From NCBI GenBank assembly GCA_963749415.1, contig CAVVMG010000001.1:186001-250000 (forward strand): a stretch of DNA of 64,000 nucleotides, written 5' to 3'. A program made the translations under genes and the position numbers. Of this stretch, positions 34,208-42,778 are shown piece after piece. The stretch's first letter is position 1, and the number at the start of each line of letters is the position of its first letter. The stretch comes from JALYNX01 sp963749415 (GTDB lineage: Bacteria > Actinomycetota > Acidimicrobiia > Spongiisociales > ZC4RG35). The notes under the pieces are model-generated. The model was given only the letters and a program-made list of their open reading frames with translations. It was not told where the DNA came from and did no database searches.

Positions 34208-34658
34208 GTTCGGACGCCGTGGAGACGGCTTCGGCAACCCGATCGACCCAGTTCTTGACCGTCGCCTCAGCGAGGTTCCTCAACAGGACACGGTCGACGA
34301 CCCTGCCGATTGGGCCCAGGGGCGGCTCGTAGGTGCCTTCCAGGGATAGGGTCGTTCTTTCCGGGCCGAGGTGGGTCAGGATCAGGTTGGCGACCAGTTT
34401 CGGAAACAGCGTCTCAGCGCCGACCGCGCTCCATCGCACCGGGTAGACCACACCCGCCTTCCTGACCTCGGCGGGGCCGATCTCGAGAGCTACTTCCTTG
34501 GCATACCGGTGCCCAACCGGCCCCACACGGGCATGGAGGGCCTCGCCTTCCCGGTAGGCGACGTCGGCCCAATCCTCGAGGGTGGTGCGCATCTGGCCCA
34601 CCTGTTCCTGGACCAACCCGATGCCGACCGGAACATGGGTGTAATAGCGAACGAACAT
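34200..34658 (-). CDS. SRPBCC-fold protein
   Basis: A 152-residue protein starting MFVRYYTHVPVGIGLVQEQVG. It reads like a polyketide-cyclase/SRPBCC-type domain: IGPAEVRKAGVVYPVRWSAVGAETLFPKLVANLILTHLGPERTTLSLEGTYEPPLGPIG and a C-terminal amphipathic helix (RNLAEATVKNWVDRVAEAVS). The ATG at 34658 overlaps the stop of the frameshifted PPOX gene upstream (TGATG), so the two are coupled. A role in dormancy or stress is suggested only by the DevSR-like neighbours. Confidence 0.7.
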   Translation of the reverse strand: MFVRYYTHVPVGIGLVQEQVGQMRTTLEDWADVAYREGEALHARVGPVGHRYAKEVALEIGPAEVRKAGVVYPVRWSAVGAETLFPKLVANLILTHLGPERTTLSLEGTYEPPLGPIGRVVDRVLLRNLAEATVKNWVDRVAEAVSTASELI

Positions 34659-35120
34659 CAGAGTCGGCCGGGACGGGTACGCGGGACGAGTCCGCTTCCG
34701 GACGACATCCCCGAGATCCCGTCGATGGTCACTTCGATCACATGGGGAAAGCTGGCCACGGGCTGCAGCCCGCTTCGCCCCATGGGGGATCCGAGTTGTG
34801 CTGCATATTTCTCCAGGAGCTTGACGACCGTCAGTTCCCCGGTTGCCTCGATCGGGTCTTTCCACAGCCGTGCCCCTGACGATGACGCTCATCCAATCTC
34901 CGGTGTCGTCGTCGAACGAAGAGGCTTCGACGCAGACGGACGGATTCTCAGCTATGGCCTCGAGTTTCCTGCCGGGCTGGGTCCGAAACAGGATCCGATC
35001 TCCGTCGAGGACAAACGACATCGGAGTGACGTAAGGCTTGCCTTCCGAGATCACGCCGAGATGCGCCACCGGAGAGCTTCGCAGGAAATCGAGAGCCTCA
35101 TCGGAGGTCAACTGATCCAT
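34658..35120 (-). CDS. PPOX-family (flavin-reductase-like) protein (one frameshift)
   Basis: A pyridoxamine-5'-phosphate-oxidase-like split-barrel protein of about 153 residues. The N-terminus has the typical LRSSPVAHLGVISEGKPYVTPMSFVLDGDRILFRT and NPSVCVEASSF. After VRGTAVE the frame needs one base removed in the TTT at 34859-34861; it then continues DPIEATGELTVVKLLEKYAAQLGSPMG to a TGA overlapping the next ATG. Such proteins bind FMN or F420. A PPOX protein is also part of the mycobacterial DosR regulon, which fits the DevSR-like pair beside it. Confidence 0.8.
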
Positions 35121-35122
35121 GC

Positions 35123-35269
35123 TCAGGCCACGCCGGACTCGGTCAAAGCCAAGGCTCCGACATTCGAGTCATGCATTCTGAACGCCGCTTGGCGAAGCGA
35201 CTCCGTCGGCTCGATCCGGACGATCTCGCCATCGATCAGCTTTCGAACGGTCATCTCCTCTTCCGTCAT
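35123..35269 (-). pseudogene. Truncated CBS-domain protein
   Basis: Only 48 residues: MTEEEMTVRKLIDGEIVRIEPTESLRQAAFRMHDSNVGALALTESG, the first half of a CBS domain. It stops just where the expected LVGIVTERDI-like strand should follow, and no other frame continues it. The stop lies two bases before the PPOX start. It could be a remnant of a full CBS protein, or a half-domain that pairs with another. The start is taken at the first ATG that keeps the domain. A DosR-like box lies about 50 bases upstream. Confidence 0.6.
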
Positions 35270-35311
35270 GTTGCTCTCTTCATCATGGGTGATGACACGC
35301 ACTTCGAGGCA

Positions 35312-35338
35312 CTGTCGAAAGTCCCTAACGATTGGGAC
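35312..35338. promoter_or_regulatory. Candidate DevR/DosR-type box
   Basis: On the minus strand GGGACTTTCGACAG (35325-35312) matches the first half of the DosR consensus (GGGACTTT-N-GTCCC) well and the second half poorly. It overlaps an inverted pair GTCCC/GGGAC at 35321-35338. It lies between the divergent CBS-fragment and membrane-protein genes, about 2 kb from the DevSR-like pair. Confidence 0.4.
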
Positions 35339-35417
35339 CATCTCCTCTCAAATCGGGTGCCGATTCCGAGCGAGGATTCATCACGTAGGCAGAAACACAC
35401 AGAGAGTGAGGTTCCTC

Positions 35418-35957
35418 ATGACTGCCATAAAGACAGAGCGCCCGGTGACGGAGGAGAAGGAGAAGAAGGTCGGAATCGGCAGGCTGCTGCTGATTGCCGG
35501 GATCATGGCAATCGTGGTTGGTGTCGGCAGTGTCGGCGGTGCCATCTTCGGCGCCTGGTACACCTACGACCAGGCCGCTGCCCAAAACGTGGTGACGCCC
35601 GACGATGCCGCAATCCCCGAGACCGCGGTTCGTGGGCCGTTCACGATGTGGGCCCAGGCTGACATCATCACCCACCATCAGCTCGAGAGCACCGGCGGCC
35701 TCTACTTCGCCGAGATGGAGCGGACGGTGCCGCAACTCGACGAGAACGGCGAAGCCGTGCTCGATGAGAACGGTGAAGCGGTGACGGTGCCCAACGAGGC
35801 CCGTGCCACCTGGGTGACCGCCACAGCGCTGATCACGGCGCTCGGGCTCGGCATCGTGTCCTACGCCCTGGCCGCCTTCGCCTTTGCGGTGGGTGCGACC
35901 CTGATCATGGTCGGATACACCTTCCTCAGGATCCGGAAGCGGGCAGTGCTGGTCTGA
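35418..35957 (+). CDS. Two-span membrane protein of unknown function
   Basis: A 179-residue protein. A hydrophilic N-terminus (MTAIKTERPVTEEKEKKVG) is followed by one membrane segment (RLLLIAGIMAIVVGVGSVGG), a loop of about 85 residues probably outside the membrane, then a second hydrophobic stretch (TALITALGLGIVSYALAAFA, extending through a third helix) and a basic tail. The loop carries a tandem repeat of seven residues, LDENGEAVLDENGEAV. ATG 35418 has GAGG upstream. A strong terminator follows directly, so it is monocistronic. I do not recognise a family. Confidence 0.75.
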   Translation: MTAIKTERPVTEEKEKKVGIGRLLLIAGIMAIVVGVGSVGGAIFGAWYTYDQAAAQNVVTPDDAAIPETAVRGPFTMWAQADIITHHQLESTGGLYFAEMERTVPQLDENGEAVLDENGEAVTVPNEARATWVTATALITALGLGIVSYALAAFAFAVGATLIMVGYTFLRIRKRAVLV

Positions 35958-35976
35958 ACCACTTCCTCGTCACATT

Positions 35977-36009
35977 GCGAAGGGCCCCCGCCAAGCGGGG
36001 GCCCTTCGC
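35977..36009. terminator. Strong bidirectional terminator hairpin
   Basis: A perfect 15-bp GC-rich stem (35977-35991 with 35995-36009, arm GCGAAGGGCCCCCGC), loop CAA, followed by TTTG. It lies between the converging membrane-protein gene and the homocysteine methyltransferase gene and can serve both. Confidence 0.8.
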
Positions 36010-36031
36010 TTTGTCCACTCCTCGAACGTGA

Positions 36032-37041
36032 TCAGCGGCGGCGGCTCTCCCGGGGAGCCCGGGCCGGACCAGGAACCGAGGCGTCGAGCCTGGCCTGGAC
36101 CTCTTCGATCGGAGGCCTGGGACCGCCCTGAAAGGCATCGACCGCTTCCCGGATCGCGGCGATGTGGTCGGGCGTGGAGCCGCAACAGGCACCGATGATC
36201 CGCGCCCCGGAACGAAGGGCGAGCTCCACGTAGTCGCTCATGTCGTCGGGGCGCAACGGGTAGGTGAGGCCACCCTCGGCCTTGTACAGCGGGATGCCGC
36301 AATTCGCCTTGGTGATGGTCACCGCATCGGGGGCAACCTCGCCGATGGCGTGGGCGGCGGCGACCGCATCGCCAGGCCCGACCCCGCAGTTGGCCCCGAG
36401 TGCGCTGACCTCGGTGATTCCGCAAGCCACCACTCGCCGAAGGCACGGGGATGGATCCCCATCATGGTGTGCCCCGCCGTGTCGAAACTGAGAGTCGCGG
36501 TGTACGGGAGCCCGGTGACCGCCGCAGCCTCGACCGCGGCATCCAGCTCCTCGTAGGAGGAGACGGTTTCGATCCAGATGACATCGGCTCCGGCCTCGGC
36601 CAGCGCCTCACACTGTTCGGTGAAGACCTCGACCCCGCGAGCGTGGGAGAGGGTGCCCAGAGGCTCGAAGAGCTCTCCGGTGGGCCCGACGCTGCCGGCG
36701 ATGGCCACCGGGCGATCGGCCGACTCGACTGCTCTCTTGGCGACCTCGACTGCAGCCTTGTTGAGCTCAGCCACCCGGTCTTGGAGGTGGTGCAGGCCGA
36801 GTCGCAGCCGATTCCCGCCGAAGGTGTTGGTGAGGATGATGTCGGCGCCGGCATCGATGAAGCTGCGGTGCACCTTCTCCACCAACTCCGGCTGCTCGAC
36901 ATTGAGCAGCTCGGGACAACCCCCGCCATCGAGCCCGAACGAGAACAGGGTGGTGCCCATTGCCCCGTCGGCAACCAGGTGGCGGCGCTCTGAGAGCAAT
37001 TGCTGGAAGGTGTTGGTGCGAACCTCGACTCTGGGGGCCAT
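36032..37041 (-). CDS. Homocysteine S-methyltransferase family protein, BHMT/MetH-N type (one frameshift)
   Basis: A zinc-dependent homocysteine methyltransferase of about 336 residues. The N-terminus is ADGAMGTTLFSFGLDGGGCPELLN; zinc ligands lie in SALGANCGVGPGD and IIGACCGSTPDHI. One G is missing near 36430 in GAGTGG-GTGGCT; restoring it gives AFGEWVACGITEVSALGANCG. Relatives are betaine-homocysteine methyltransferase, the N-terminal module of MetH, and MtgB-like demethylases' partners. Beside ProX and the betaine genes, a betaine:homocysteine methyltransferase giving methionine and dimethylglycine is the most likely role; that is inference. The start at 37041 has a GGAGA. Confidence 0.82.
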
Positions 37042-37067
37042 CTCGTCTCCAATTGTGAGGGCGGCCC

Positions 37068-37103
37068 AAAAGAGGAAACCGCCGCAGCGAGTGCCGGGCG
37101 GTT
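37068..37103 (-). promoter_or_regulatory. Terminator-like hairpin in the leader of the homocysteine methyltransferase gene
   Basis: On the minus strand AACCGCC, 13 bases, GGCGGTT, then TCCTCTTTT, ending 27 bases before the ATG. A terminator placed before the coding region suggests attenuation. I could not match the upstream leader to a known SAM, SAH or cobalamin riboswitch by eye. Confidence 0.35.
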
Positions 37104-37205
37104 CTTCCATCCCGACGCTTTAGCCGCATTTCTTGAGCGCCCGCAAGCTGTGGATCAAATCGGCGCTTTCAGAAGGAGGATACGCCCGTTCGGCTCTTGT
37201 GACAA

Positions 37206-37234
37206 GGAAGGCGGCCCTCGGCGGGCCGCCTTCC
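37206..37234 (-). terminator. Terminator of proX
   Basis: A perfect 12-bp stem (GGAAGGCGGCCC with its complement) and loop TCGGC, beginning 20 bases beyond the proX stop. On the minus strand it is followed by TTGTCA, a weak T-tract. Confidence 0.65.
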
Positions 37235-37253
37235 AGTCGAGCTCAGTCAGATT

Positions 37254-38231
37254 TCAGGAAAACCAGCCGGACCAGACGTCCTCGTTGTCGGCGATCCACT
37301 GCGCAGCGACATCGGCGGCGTCTTCGCCGTCGATCTCCACCGCGGGCAGCATCGCCAGTTGGTCTTCGGTAGTGATGGTGAAGTTCTCGAGGAAGGCGAG
37401 GACTTCGGGATCCTTCTCGGCGAGTTGCGCCGAGGCGGCCTTGATCAACACATCCTCGGGGTAGTCGCAGTCGATCGCCGCCGGGTCTGCGTAGCACTCC
37501 TCGCTGTACTCGGGGAGAGCCACATTGACCAGGTCGTACTTGGCAACGGCCGCTGTCGGGGTCCACCAGTACATGACGATCGGCTCCTCGGCCGCCACTC
37601 TGGCATCGAGCTCGGCGACGGTCGCGGGCTCGGAACCGGAGAACACCACCTGGAACGGAAGTTCCAGATTGGCGATGATCGCCTCGTCATACTGCGAGTA
37701 CGACGGATCGGTGCCCAGGAAGCGACCGAGATCCCCGGTCTCTGCGGTGGCGAACAGGGCTGCGTTCGCCGGGTCGGCGAAACCTTCCCAGGTCGCCAGC
37801 TCGGGGTGCTCGTCGATGACGTATTGAGGGACAAACCAGCCGATCTTGCCCACGGCGCCCAATTCCCCGATGTTGACCACGCTTCCGTCGTCGATGAAAG
37901 CCTGCTCGTCGGCGGTGATCCCTGAAGGCCAGATCTCGAGCACCGCATCGAGGGAACCATCCGACAGTCCGGTGAACATCGTGTTCTCGTCGATGGCGAC
38001 GATCTCGACCGGGTTGCCCAACTCCTGCTCGATGAGCTGCTTGGCGATCTCGGCGTTCAGTGCCGAGGCGGTCCAGGCATTGGCGACGATGTTGATCGTT
38101 TCTCCGTCACCGGTCGCGGCTGTCGTCGCGCCTCCGTCCGCGGGAGTGGTAGTACCTCCCCCGGTGTCATCGCCACACGCTGCAAGGAGCAGGGCGAAGG
38201 CAACAAGCAATAGCCAGATTCGTTTTTTCAT
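37254..38231 (-). CDS. proX: Glycine betaine/quaternary amine ABC transporter substrate-binding lipoprotein
   Basis: A 325-residue lipoprotein of the OpuAC/ProX family. The signal peptide MKKRIWLLLVAFALLLAAC places the lipid cysteine at 19; a Thr/Gly linker follows. The domain begins INIVANAWTASALNAEIAKQLIEQELG and has ELGAVGKIGWFVPQYVID, QVVFSGSEPATVAELDARV and IVMYWWTPTAAVAKYDLV. The aromatic residues W in NAWTAS and YWWTP are the kind that form the quaternary-ammonium cage. GGAGAAAC lies before the ATG. It is divergent from proV and proW. Confidence 0.9.
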   Translation of the reverse strand: MKKRIWLLLVAFALLLAACGDDTGGGTTTPADGGATTAATGDGETINIVANAWTASALNAEIAKQLIEQELGNPVEIVAIDENTMFTGLSDGSLDAVLEIWPSGITADEQAFIDDGSVVNIGELGAVGKIGWFVPQYVIDEHPELATWEGFADPANAALFATAETGDLGRFLGTDPSYSQYDEAIIANLELPFQVVFSGSEPATVAELDARVAAEEPIVMYWWTPTAAVAKYDLVNVALPEYSEECYADPAAIDCDYPEDVLIKAASAQLAEKDPEVLAFLENFTITTEDQLAMLPAVEIDGEDAADVAAQWIADNEDVWSGWFS

Positions 38232-38292
38232 GTTTCTCCTAGAAGCCGTCGACCGACGCTCGCGGCCAACAGGCCATTGGTACATTACCGAC

Positions 38293-39333
38293 GTGGCTGA
38301 GAACCGGCCCGTGCCAGAGGATGTCTGTCTTTCAGTAGAACACGTCTGGAAGGTGTTCGGCCCACGTCCCGACGAGGCCATCGAGCTCGCCGGGGCAGGG
38401 GCTTCTCGGGCCGAGATCCAGGAAGCCACTGCAAGCACCGTCGGTGTCCGCGACGTGTCCTTCACCGTGAGCAGGGGCGAGACCTTCGTGGTCATGGGCC
38501 TCTCCGGGTCGGGCAAGTCCACCCTGATCCGCTGCGTTTCCCGCCTCAATGATGTCACCAAGGGAAGAGTCTTTCTCGACGGCGAGGACCTGACGGCGAT
38601 GACCGAGGAACAGCTCCGTGAGGTGCGGCGTCACAAGATGTCGATGGTGTTCCAGCACTTCGGGCTGTTCCCGCATCGCCGGGTGATCGACAACGCCGCC
38701 TACGGACTGGAAGTACAGGGAGTCGACAAAGCCGAGCGCTACGAGCGGGCGACGAAGGTTCTCGAGGTCGTCGGGCTCAAGGGCTGCGAGCAATTCTTTC
38801 CCCAACAGCTCTCCGGCGGCATGCAGCAGCGGGTTGGTCTGGCCAGAGCGCTGACCGTGGACCCCGAGATCCTGTTCTTCGACGAGCCATTTTCCGCCCT
38901 CGACCCCCTGATCCGGCGCGACATGCAGGACGAGCTGATCCGGCTCCAGGAGACACTGCAGCGCACCATCGTCTTCATCACTCATGATTTCGCCGAGGCG
39001 ATCAAGCTCGGCGACAGGATCGCAATCATGAAAGACGGCGCCTTCGACCAGGTGGGGACCGCCTTCGAGTTGATCACCGATCCCGCCACCGACTACGTGC
39101 GGGAATTCACCAAGGAGATCCCCAAGGCCAAGGTGCTCACCGCCGCAGTCGTGATGAAACCCGGTAACGGATCTCCCAACGGCAAGTCGGTCCATCTCGA
39201 CGACACCATCGAAACCGTGCTTCCCGCCCTTCTCCATGATTCCGAGGAGATATCGGTGGAGGACGAAGAGGGGAAGCGAGTCGGGGTCCTCGACCGAGAT
39301 GCGGTTGCGGACGCAATAGAGCTGGAGGCATGA
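38293..39333 (+). CDS. proV: Glycine betaine ABC transporter ATPase
   Basis: A 346-residue ATPase of the ProV/OpuAA type: Walker A GLSGSGKST, signature LSGGMQQRVGLARAL, Walker B EILFFDEPFSALDPLIRRD, and HDFAEAIKLGDR. The N-terminal SVEHVWKVFGPRPDEAIEL is typical. The C-terminal 70 residues are shorter than the double CBS domain of E. coli ProV, with one CBS-like stretch (LLHDSEEISVEDEEGKRVGVLDRDAVADAI). The start is GTG 38293, which lacks a strong ribosome site. It is followed by proW with an ATGA overlap, then betB and an SDR gene. Confidence 0.9.
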   Translation: MAENRPVPEDVCLSVEHVWKVFGPRPDEAIELAGAGASRAEIQEATASTVGVRDVSFTVSRGETFVVMGLSGSGKSTLIRCVSRLNDVTKGRVFLDGEDLTAMTEEQLREVRRHKMSMVFQHFGLFPHRRVIDNAAYGLEVQGVDKAERYERATKVLEVVGLKGCEQFFPQQLSGGMQQRVGLARALTVDPEILFFDEPFSALDPLIRRDMQDELIRLQETLQRTIVFITHDFAEAIKLGDRIAIMKDGAFDQVGTAFELITDPATDYVREFTKEIPKAKVLTAAVVMKPGNGSPNGKSVHLDDTIETVLPALLHDSEEISVEDEEGKRVGVLDRDAVADAIELEA

Positions 39334-41267
39334 CCGGAGTCCTCCAGCCCTGGAAGTCGTCGGAGATGATCATCTCCGACGGGCGGGCGGGACGGTTCCG
39401 GATTCGCCCGATCTGGATCGGCCTGATAGTCGGGGTGATCCTCCTTCAGCTGTTCGCCCGCTCGGACTCGTTCCCCGCACTTTGGGACACCACAGCCTCG
39501 GGCCCAGTCGACCAATTCGCCGCTTGGGCCCGGGCCAACCGCCAGATTCATCCGCTGTTCACCGGATTCTTCATTCCCATCTCCACATCCGTGGAGTGGG
39601 GCCTGACCACCATCGAGTCATTCCTCAAGTGGATCCCCTGGTTCGTGCTCCCCCTGACGGTCTTCCTGGTGATCTTCAGAACCGGGGACTTGAAAACGGC
39701 GATCATCGCCACCACCGCGATGATCTACCCCGGGCTGATCGGCCTGTGGGAGAACACCATGGAGACCCTGTCTCTGATGACGATCGCGGTACTGATCAGC
39801 CTCGCGATCGGTATCCCACTCGGGGTTTGGGCCGCCAGATCGCCGGTGGTCGAGCGGGCGATCCGGCCGGTCCTCGACGCGATGCAGACCATCCCGGCAC
39901 CGGTCTATTTCATCCCGATCGTGCTCTTCTTCGGGATCCGCCGGGTGCCGGCAACCATCGCCACCGTGATCTATGCCCTCCCCCCGGCGGTGCGGCTGAC
40001 GACCCTGGGCATCACCGGGGTCCCCCGTCAGTCGGTGGAGGCGGCGGAGATGTTTGGCTCCACCCGTCGTCAGAGCTTGTTCAAGGTGCAACTTCCGATG
40101 GCGATGCCTTCGATCATGACCGGGGTCAACCAGACGATCATGATGGCGCTGGGGATCGTGGTCATCGCCAGCCTGCTCGGCGCCGGCGGATTGGGCCAGG
40201 AGGTACTCGACGGGCTCACCAAGAGATCGACCGGTCGTGCGCTGGCTGCGGGGCTTGCCATCGTGGCCATCGCCATGGTGCTCGACCGTGTCGGCCGTTC
40301 ATTCGCCTTCGCCGATCGGACAAGGCCCGCTTCCCGTCGCTACGTGATGGGATCTCTGATCGCGGTCGGAGTGGCCATCGCGGTAGGACGGATCTTCGGG
40401 TGGGTGGAATTCCCCGCAGTGTGGGATGTCAGCCTGTTCACGCCCGTCGACGATTTCGTGCTCTGGGGCAGGGACAATCTGTCGTTCATCACCCGTCCGG
40501 TCAACGACTTCATAGTGGCCGGACTCATGATCCCGGTTCGCGACTTCCTGGTGGGGACCGTCGCCTGGCCGGTGTTGATCTTCGTCACGGCCTACGTGTG
40601 CTGGCGGCTGAAGGGAGTGGGACTGGCCATCTTCAGTGGTTTGGCTTTGCTCCTCGTTGGCCTGATCGGGATGTGGGAGCTCTCTCTGCAGACACTGACC
40701 CAGGTGGTGGCGGGGGTCATCATCTCGGTGGCGATAGCAATCCCGGTGGGGATCTGGGCGGGTCGAAACCCCCGGGTGGATGCCTTCCTGAGCCCGATCC
40801 TCGACGCCCTGCAGACAATCCCCTCGTTCGTCTTCATCATCCCCGTCGTGCTGCTGTTCACTCTCGGTCAGGTCCCAGGGATCATTGCGGCAGTGCTCTA
40901 CGCCATCGTCCCCGGGATCCGGATCACCGCGCTCGGCATCCGGCAGGTGCCCGAGGAGAGTGTCGAGGCATCGCAGACCTTCGGGGCGACAGCCCGCCAG
41001 ACCATGTTCGGGGTGCGCATCCCCATCGCCGCTCCCACGATCATGGCCGCGGTGAACCAGGTGATCATGATGGTGCTGGCGATGGTGATCATCGCCGGTC
41101 TGGTCGGTGGTGGGGCGCTCGGTTTCGAAACCGTTAGAGCCGTGACACGCGGCTTGACCGGGCTTGGGTTCGAGGTCGCATTCGCCATCACGATCATGGC
41201 GATCATCCTCGACCGGCTCACCCAGGCATGGGCCGCCCGGCTCCAGCCGCCCGTGGCGGCGCACTAA
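39330..41267 (+). CDS. proW: Glycine betaine ABC transporter permease, tandem double permease
   Basis: A 645-residue protein consisting of two ProW-type permeases in one chain. Each half has an outer pre-domain (PALWDTTASGPVDQFAAWARANRQ; PAVWDVSLFTPVDDFVLWGRDN), about six spans, and the ATPase-contact loop (SVEAAEMFGSTRRQSLFKVQLPMAMPSI; SVEASQTFGATARQTMFGVRIPIAAPTI). Most ProW or OpuAB proteins are single permeases that dimerise; here the dimer seems to be covalently fused, with diverged halves. It starts inside the proV stop. Confidence 0.92.
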   Translation: MTGVLQPWKSSEMIISDGRAGRFRIRPIWIGLIVGVILLQLFARSDSFPALWDTTASGPVDQFAAWARANRQIHPLFTGFFIPISTSVEWGLTTIESFLKWIPWFVLPLTVFLVIFRTGDLKTAIIATTAMIYPGLIGLWENTMETLSLMTIAVLISLAIGIPLGVWAARSPVVERAIRPVLDAMQTIPAPVYFIPIVLFFGIRRVPATIATVIYALPPAVRLTTLGITGVPRQSVEAAEMFGSTRRQSLFKVQLPMAMPSIMTGVNQTIMMALGIVVIASLLGAGGLGQEVLDGLTKRSTGRALAAGLAIVAIAMVLDRVGRSFAFADRTRPASRRYVMGSLIAVGVAIAVGRIFGWVEFPAVWDVSLFTPVDDFVLWGRDNLSFITRPVNDFIVAGLMIPVRDFLVGTVAWPVLIFVTAYVCWRLKGVGLAIFSGLALLLVGLIGMWELSLQTLTQVVAGVIISVAIAIPVGIWAGRNPRVDAFLSPILDALQTIPSFVFIIPVVLLFTLGQVPGIIAAVLYAIVPGIRITALGIRQVPEESVEASQTFGATARQTMFGVRIPIAAPTIMAAVNQVIMMVLAMVIIAGLVGGGALGFETVRAVTRGLTGLGFEVAFAITIMAIILDRLTQAWAARLQPPVAAH

Positions 41268-41291
41268 CCCGACGCCGCTAGCGTCAGAGGC

Positions 41292-42752
41292 ATGGGAATG
41301 ACGGAGCAAACGCTCTACATCGGTGGCCAATACCAGGCCGCTACCTCAGGTGAGACCTTCGACACCATCAACCCTGCCACCGGTGAGGTGATCGCCTCGG
41401 TACACCACGCTGGGATAGCCGACGTCGACCGGGCCGTCACCTCGGCACGGGAGGGATTCGAGGTGTGGCGCCAGATGTCGGGTGCGGAGCGGGGCCGGAT
41501 CCTCAATCGCGCCGCCGGCCTCCTTCGGGAGCGAAACGAAGACATCGCCCGCCTCGAGGTTCTCGACACCGGCAAGCCATGGCAGGAAGCGGTGGCGGTG
41601 GATGTTCAATCCGGGGCCGATGCCATCGAGTACTACGCCGGGATGGCGGCGTCGATTCACGGCGAGACGTTCGACCTGGGCAAAGCCTGGGCATACACCC
41701 GCCGGGAGCCGCTCGGGGTCTGCGCCGGCATCGGAGCCTGGAACTACCCGGTCCAGATCGCGTGCTGGAAATCAGCGCCTGCCCTGGCCTGTGGCAACTC
41801 CATGGTGTTCAAGCCGGCAGAGCTCACCCCGCTCACGGCACTCAAGCTCGCAGAGGTCTATACCGAGGCCGGGCTCCCCGATGGGGTGTTCAACGTGGTC
41901 CAGGGCGATCATCGCACAGGGGAAGCACTGGTGGCGCATCCCGGAGTGGCCAAGGTCTCACTGACCGGAGAGGTCGGCACCGGGAAGATCGTCATGGCCA
42001 ACGCCGCGGCGACACTCAAGCACGTGACCCTGGAGCTCGGCGGGAAGAGCCCGCTGATCATCTTCGACGACGCCGACCTCGACAACGCGGTGTCGGCGGC
42101 CCTCATGGCCAACTTTTACACCCAGGGTGAGATCTGCTCCAACGGGACCCGGGTCTTCGTGCACGAGGAGATCCACGATGAGTTTCTCGATCGCCTGGTC
42201 ACTCGCACATCGAAGATGAAGATCGGGGACCCGATGGACCCCGACACCCATGTCGGGGCGCTCATCTCCCAGGAGCACATGGAGAAGGTGCTCTCCTACA
42301 TCGAGGCCGGAAAGGCGGCCGGCGCCCGGTTGGTGATCGGAGGCGGGCGGCCCGACGACCCTGCCCTCGACGCCGGCTATTTCGTCGAGCCCACCGTCTT
42401 CGATGCCTGCACCGACGACATGTCCATCGTCCAGGAGGAGATCTTCGGGCCGGTGATGGCGGTGCTCACCTTCCGCGACGAGGACGATGTCATCGCTCGG
42501 GCCAACGACACGGAGTACGGCCTCGCAGCGGGTGTATTCACGCGGGACGTGCAGCGGGCCCACCGGGTGGTAGCCCGACTCGAGGCCGGCACCACCTGGA
42601 TCAACAACTACAACATCACCCCGATCGAGATGCCGTTTGGCGGCTACAAGCAGTCGGGGATCGGCCGGGAGAACAGCATCGTCACCCTCGACCACTACAC
42701 CCAGGTGAAGAGCGTGTACGTGGAGATGGGCGACGTCGAAGCGCCGTACTAG
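41292..42752 (+). CDS. betB: Betaine-aldehyde dehydrogenase-like aldehyde dehydrogenase
   Basis: A 486-residue NAD(P)-dependent aldehyde dehydrogenase. The catalytic cysteine is in NFYTQGEICSNGTRVFV, the general base in VTLELGGKSPLIIF, and NAD contacts in GAWNYPVQIACWKSAPALACGN and LTGEVGTGKIV. Length and the GEICSNGTRVFV active site are of BetB type, oxidising betaine aldehyde to glycine betaine, but related amino-aldehydes are possible. No choline dehydrogenase is in the window. It is 24 bases after proW and 26 before the SDR, so in the same operon. Confidence 0.9.
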   Translation: MGMTEQTLYIGGQYQAATSGETFDTINPATGEVIASVHHAGIADVDRAVTSAREGFEVWRQMSGAERGRILNRAAGLLRERNEDIARLEVLDTGKPWQEAVAVDVQSGADAIEYYAGMAASIHGETFDLGKAWAYTRREPLGVCAGIGAWNYPVQIACWKSAPALACGNSMVFKPAELTPLTALKLAEVYTEAGLPDGVFNVVQGDHRTGEALVAHPGVAKVSLTGEVGTGKIVMANAAATLKHVTLELGGKSPLIIFDDADLDNAVSAALMANFYTQGEICSNGTRVFVHEEIHDEFLDRLVTRTSKMKIGDPMDPDTHVGALISQEHMEKVLSYIEAGKAAGARLVIGGGRPDDPALDAGYFVEPTVFDACTDDMSIVQEEIFGPVMAVLTFRDEDDVIARANDTEYGLAAGVFTRDVQRAHRVVARLEAGTTWINNYNITPIEMPFGGYKQSGIGRENSIVTLDHYTQVKSVYVEMGDVEAPY

Positions 42753-42778
42753 ACCGGCACGAGAAGAGAGGGTGCGAA

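Noticed and set aside
34371..35417. Upstream 349 codons of a long plus-strand frame ending in the two-span membrane protein
   Set aside because: It lies opposite SRPBCC, PPOX and CBS genes and lacks domain sense; ATG 35418 with GAGG starts the real protein.
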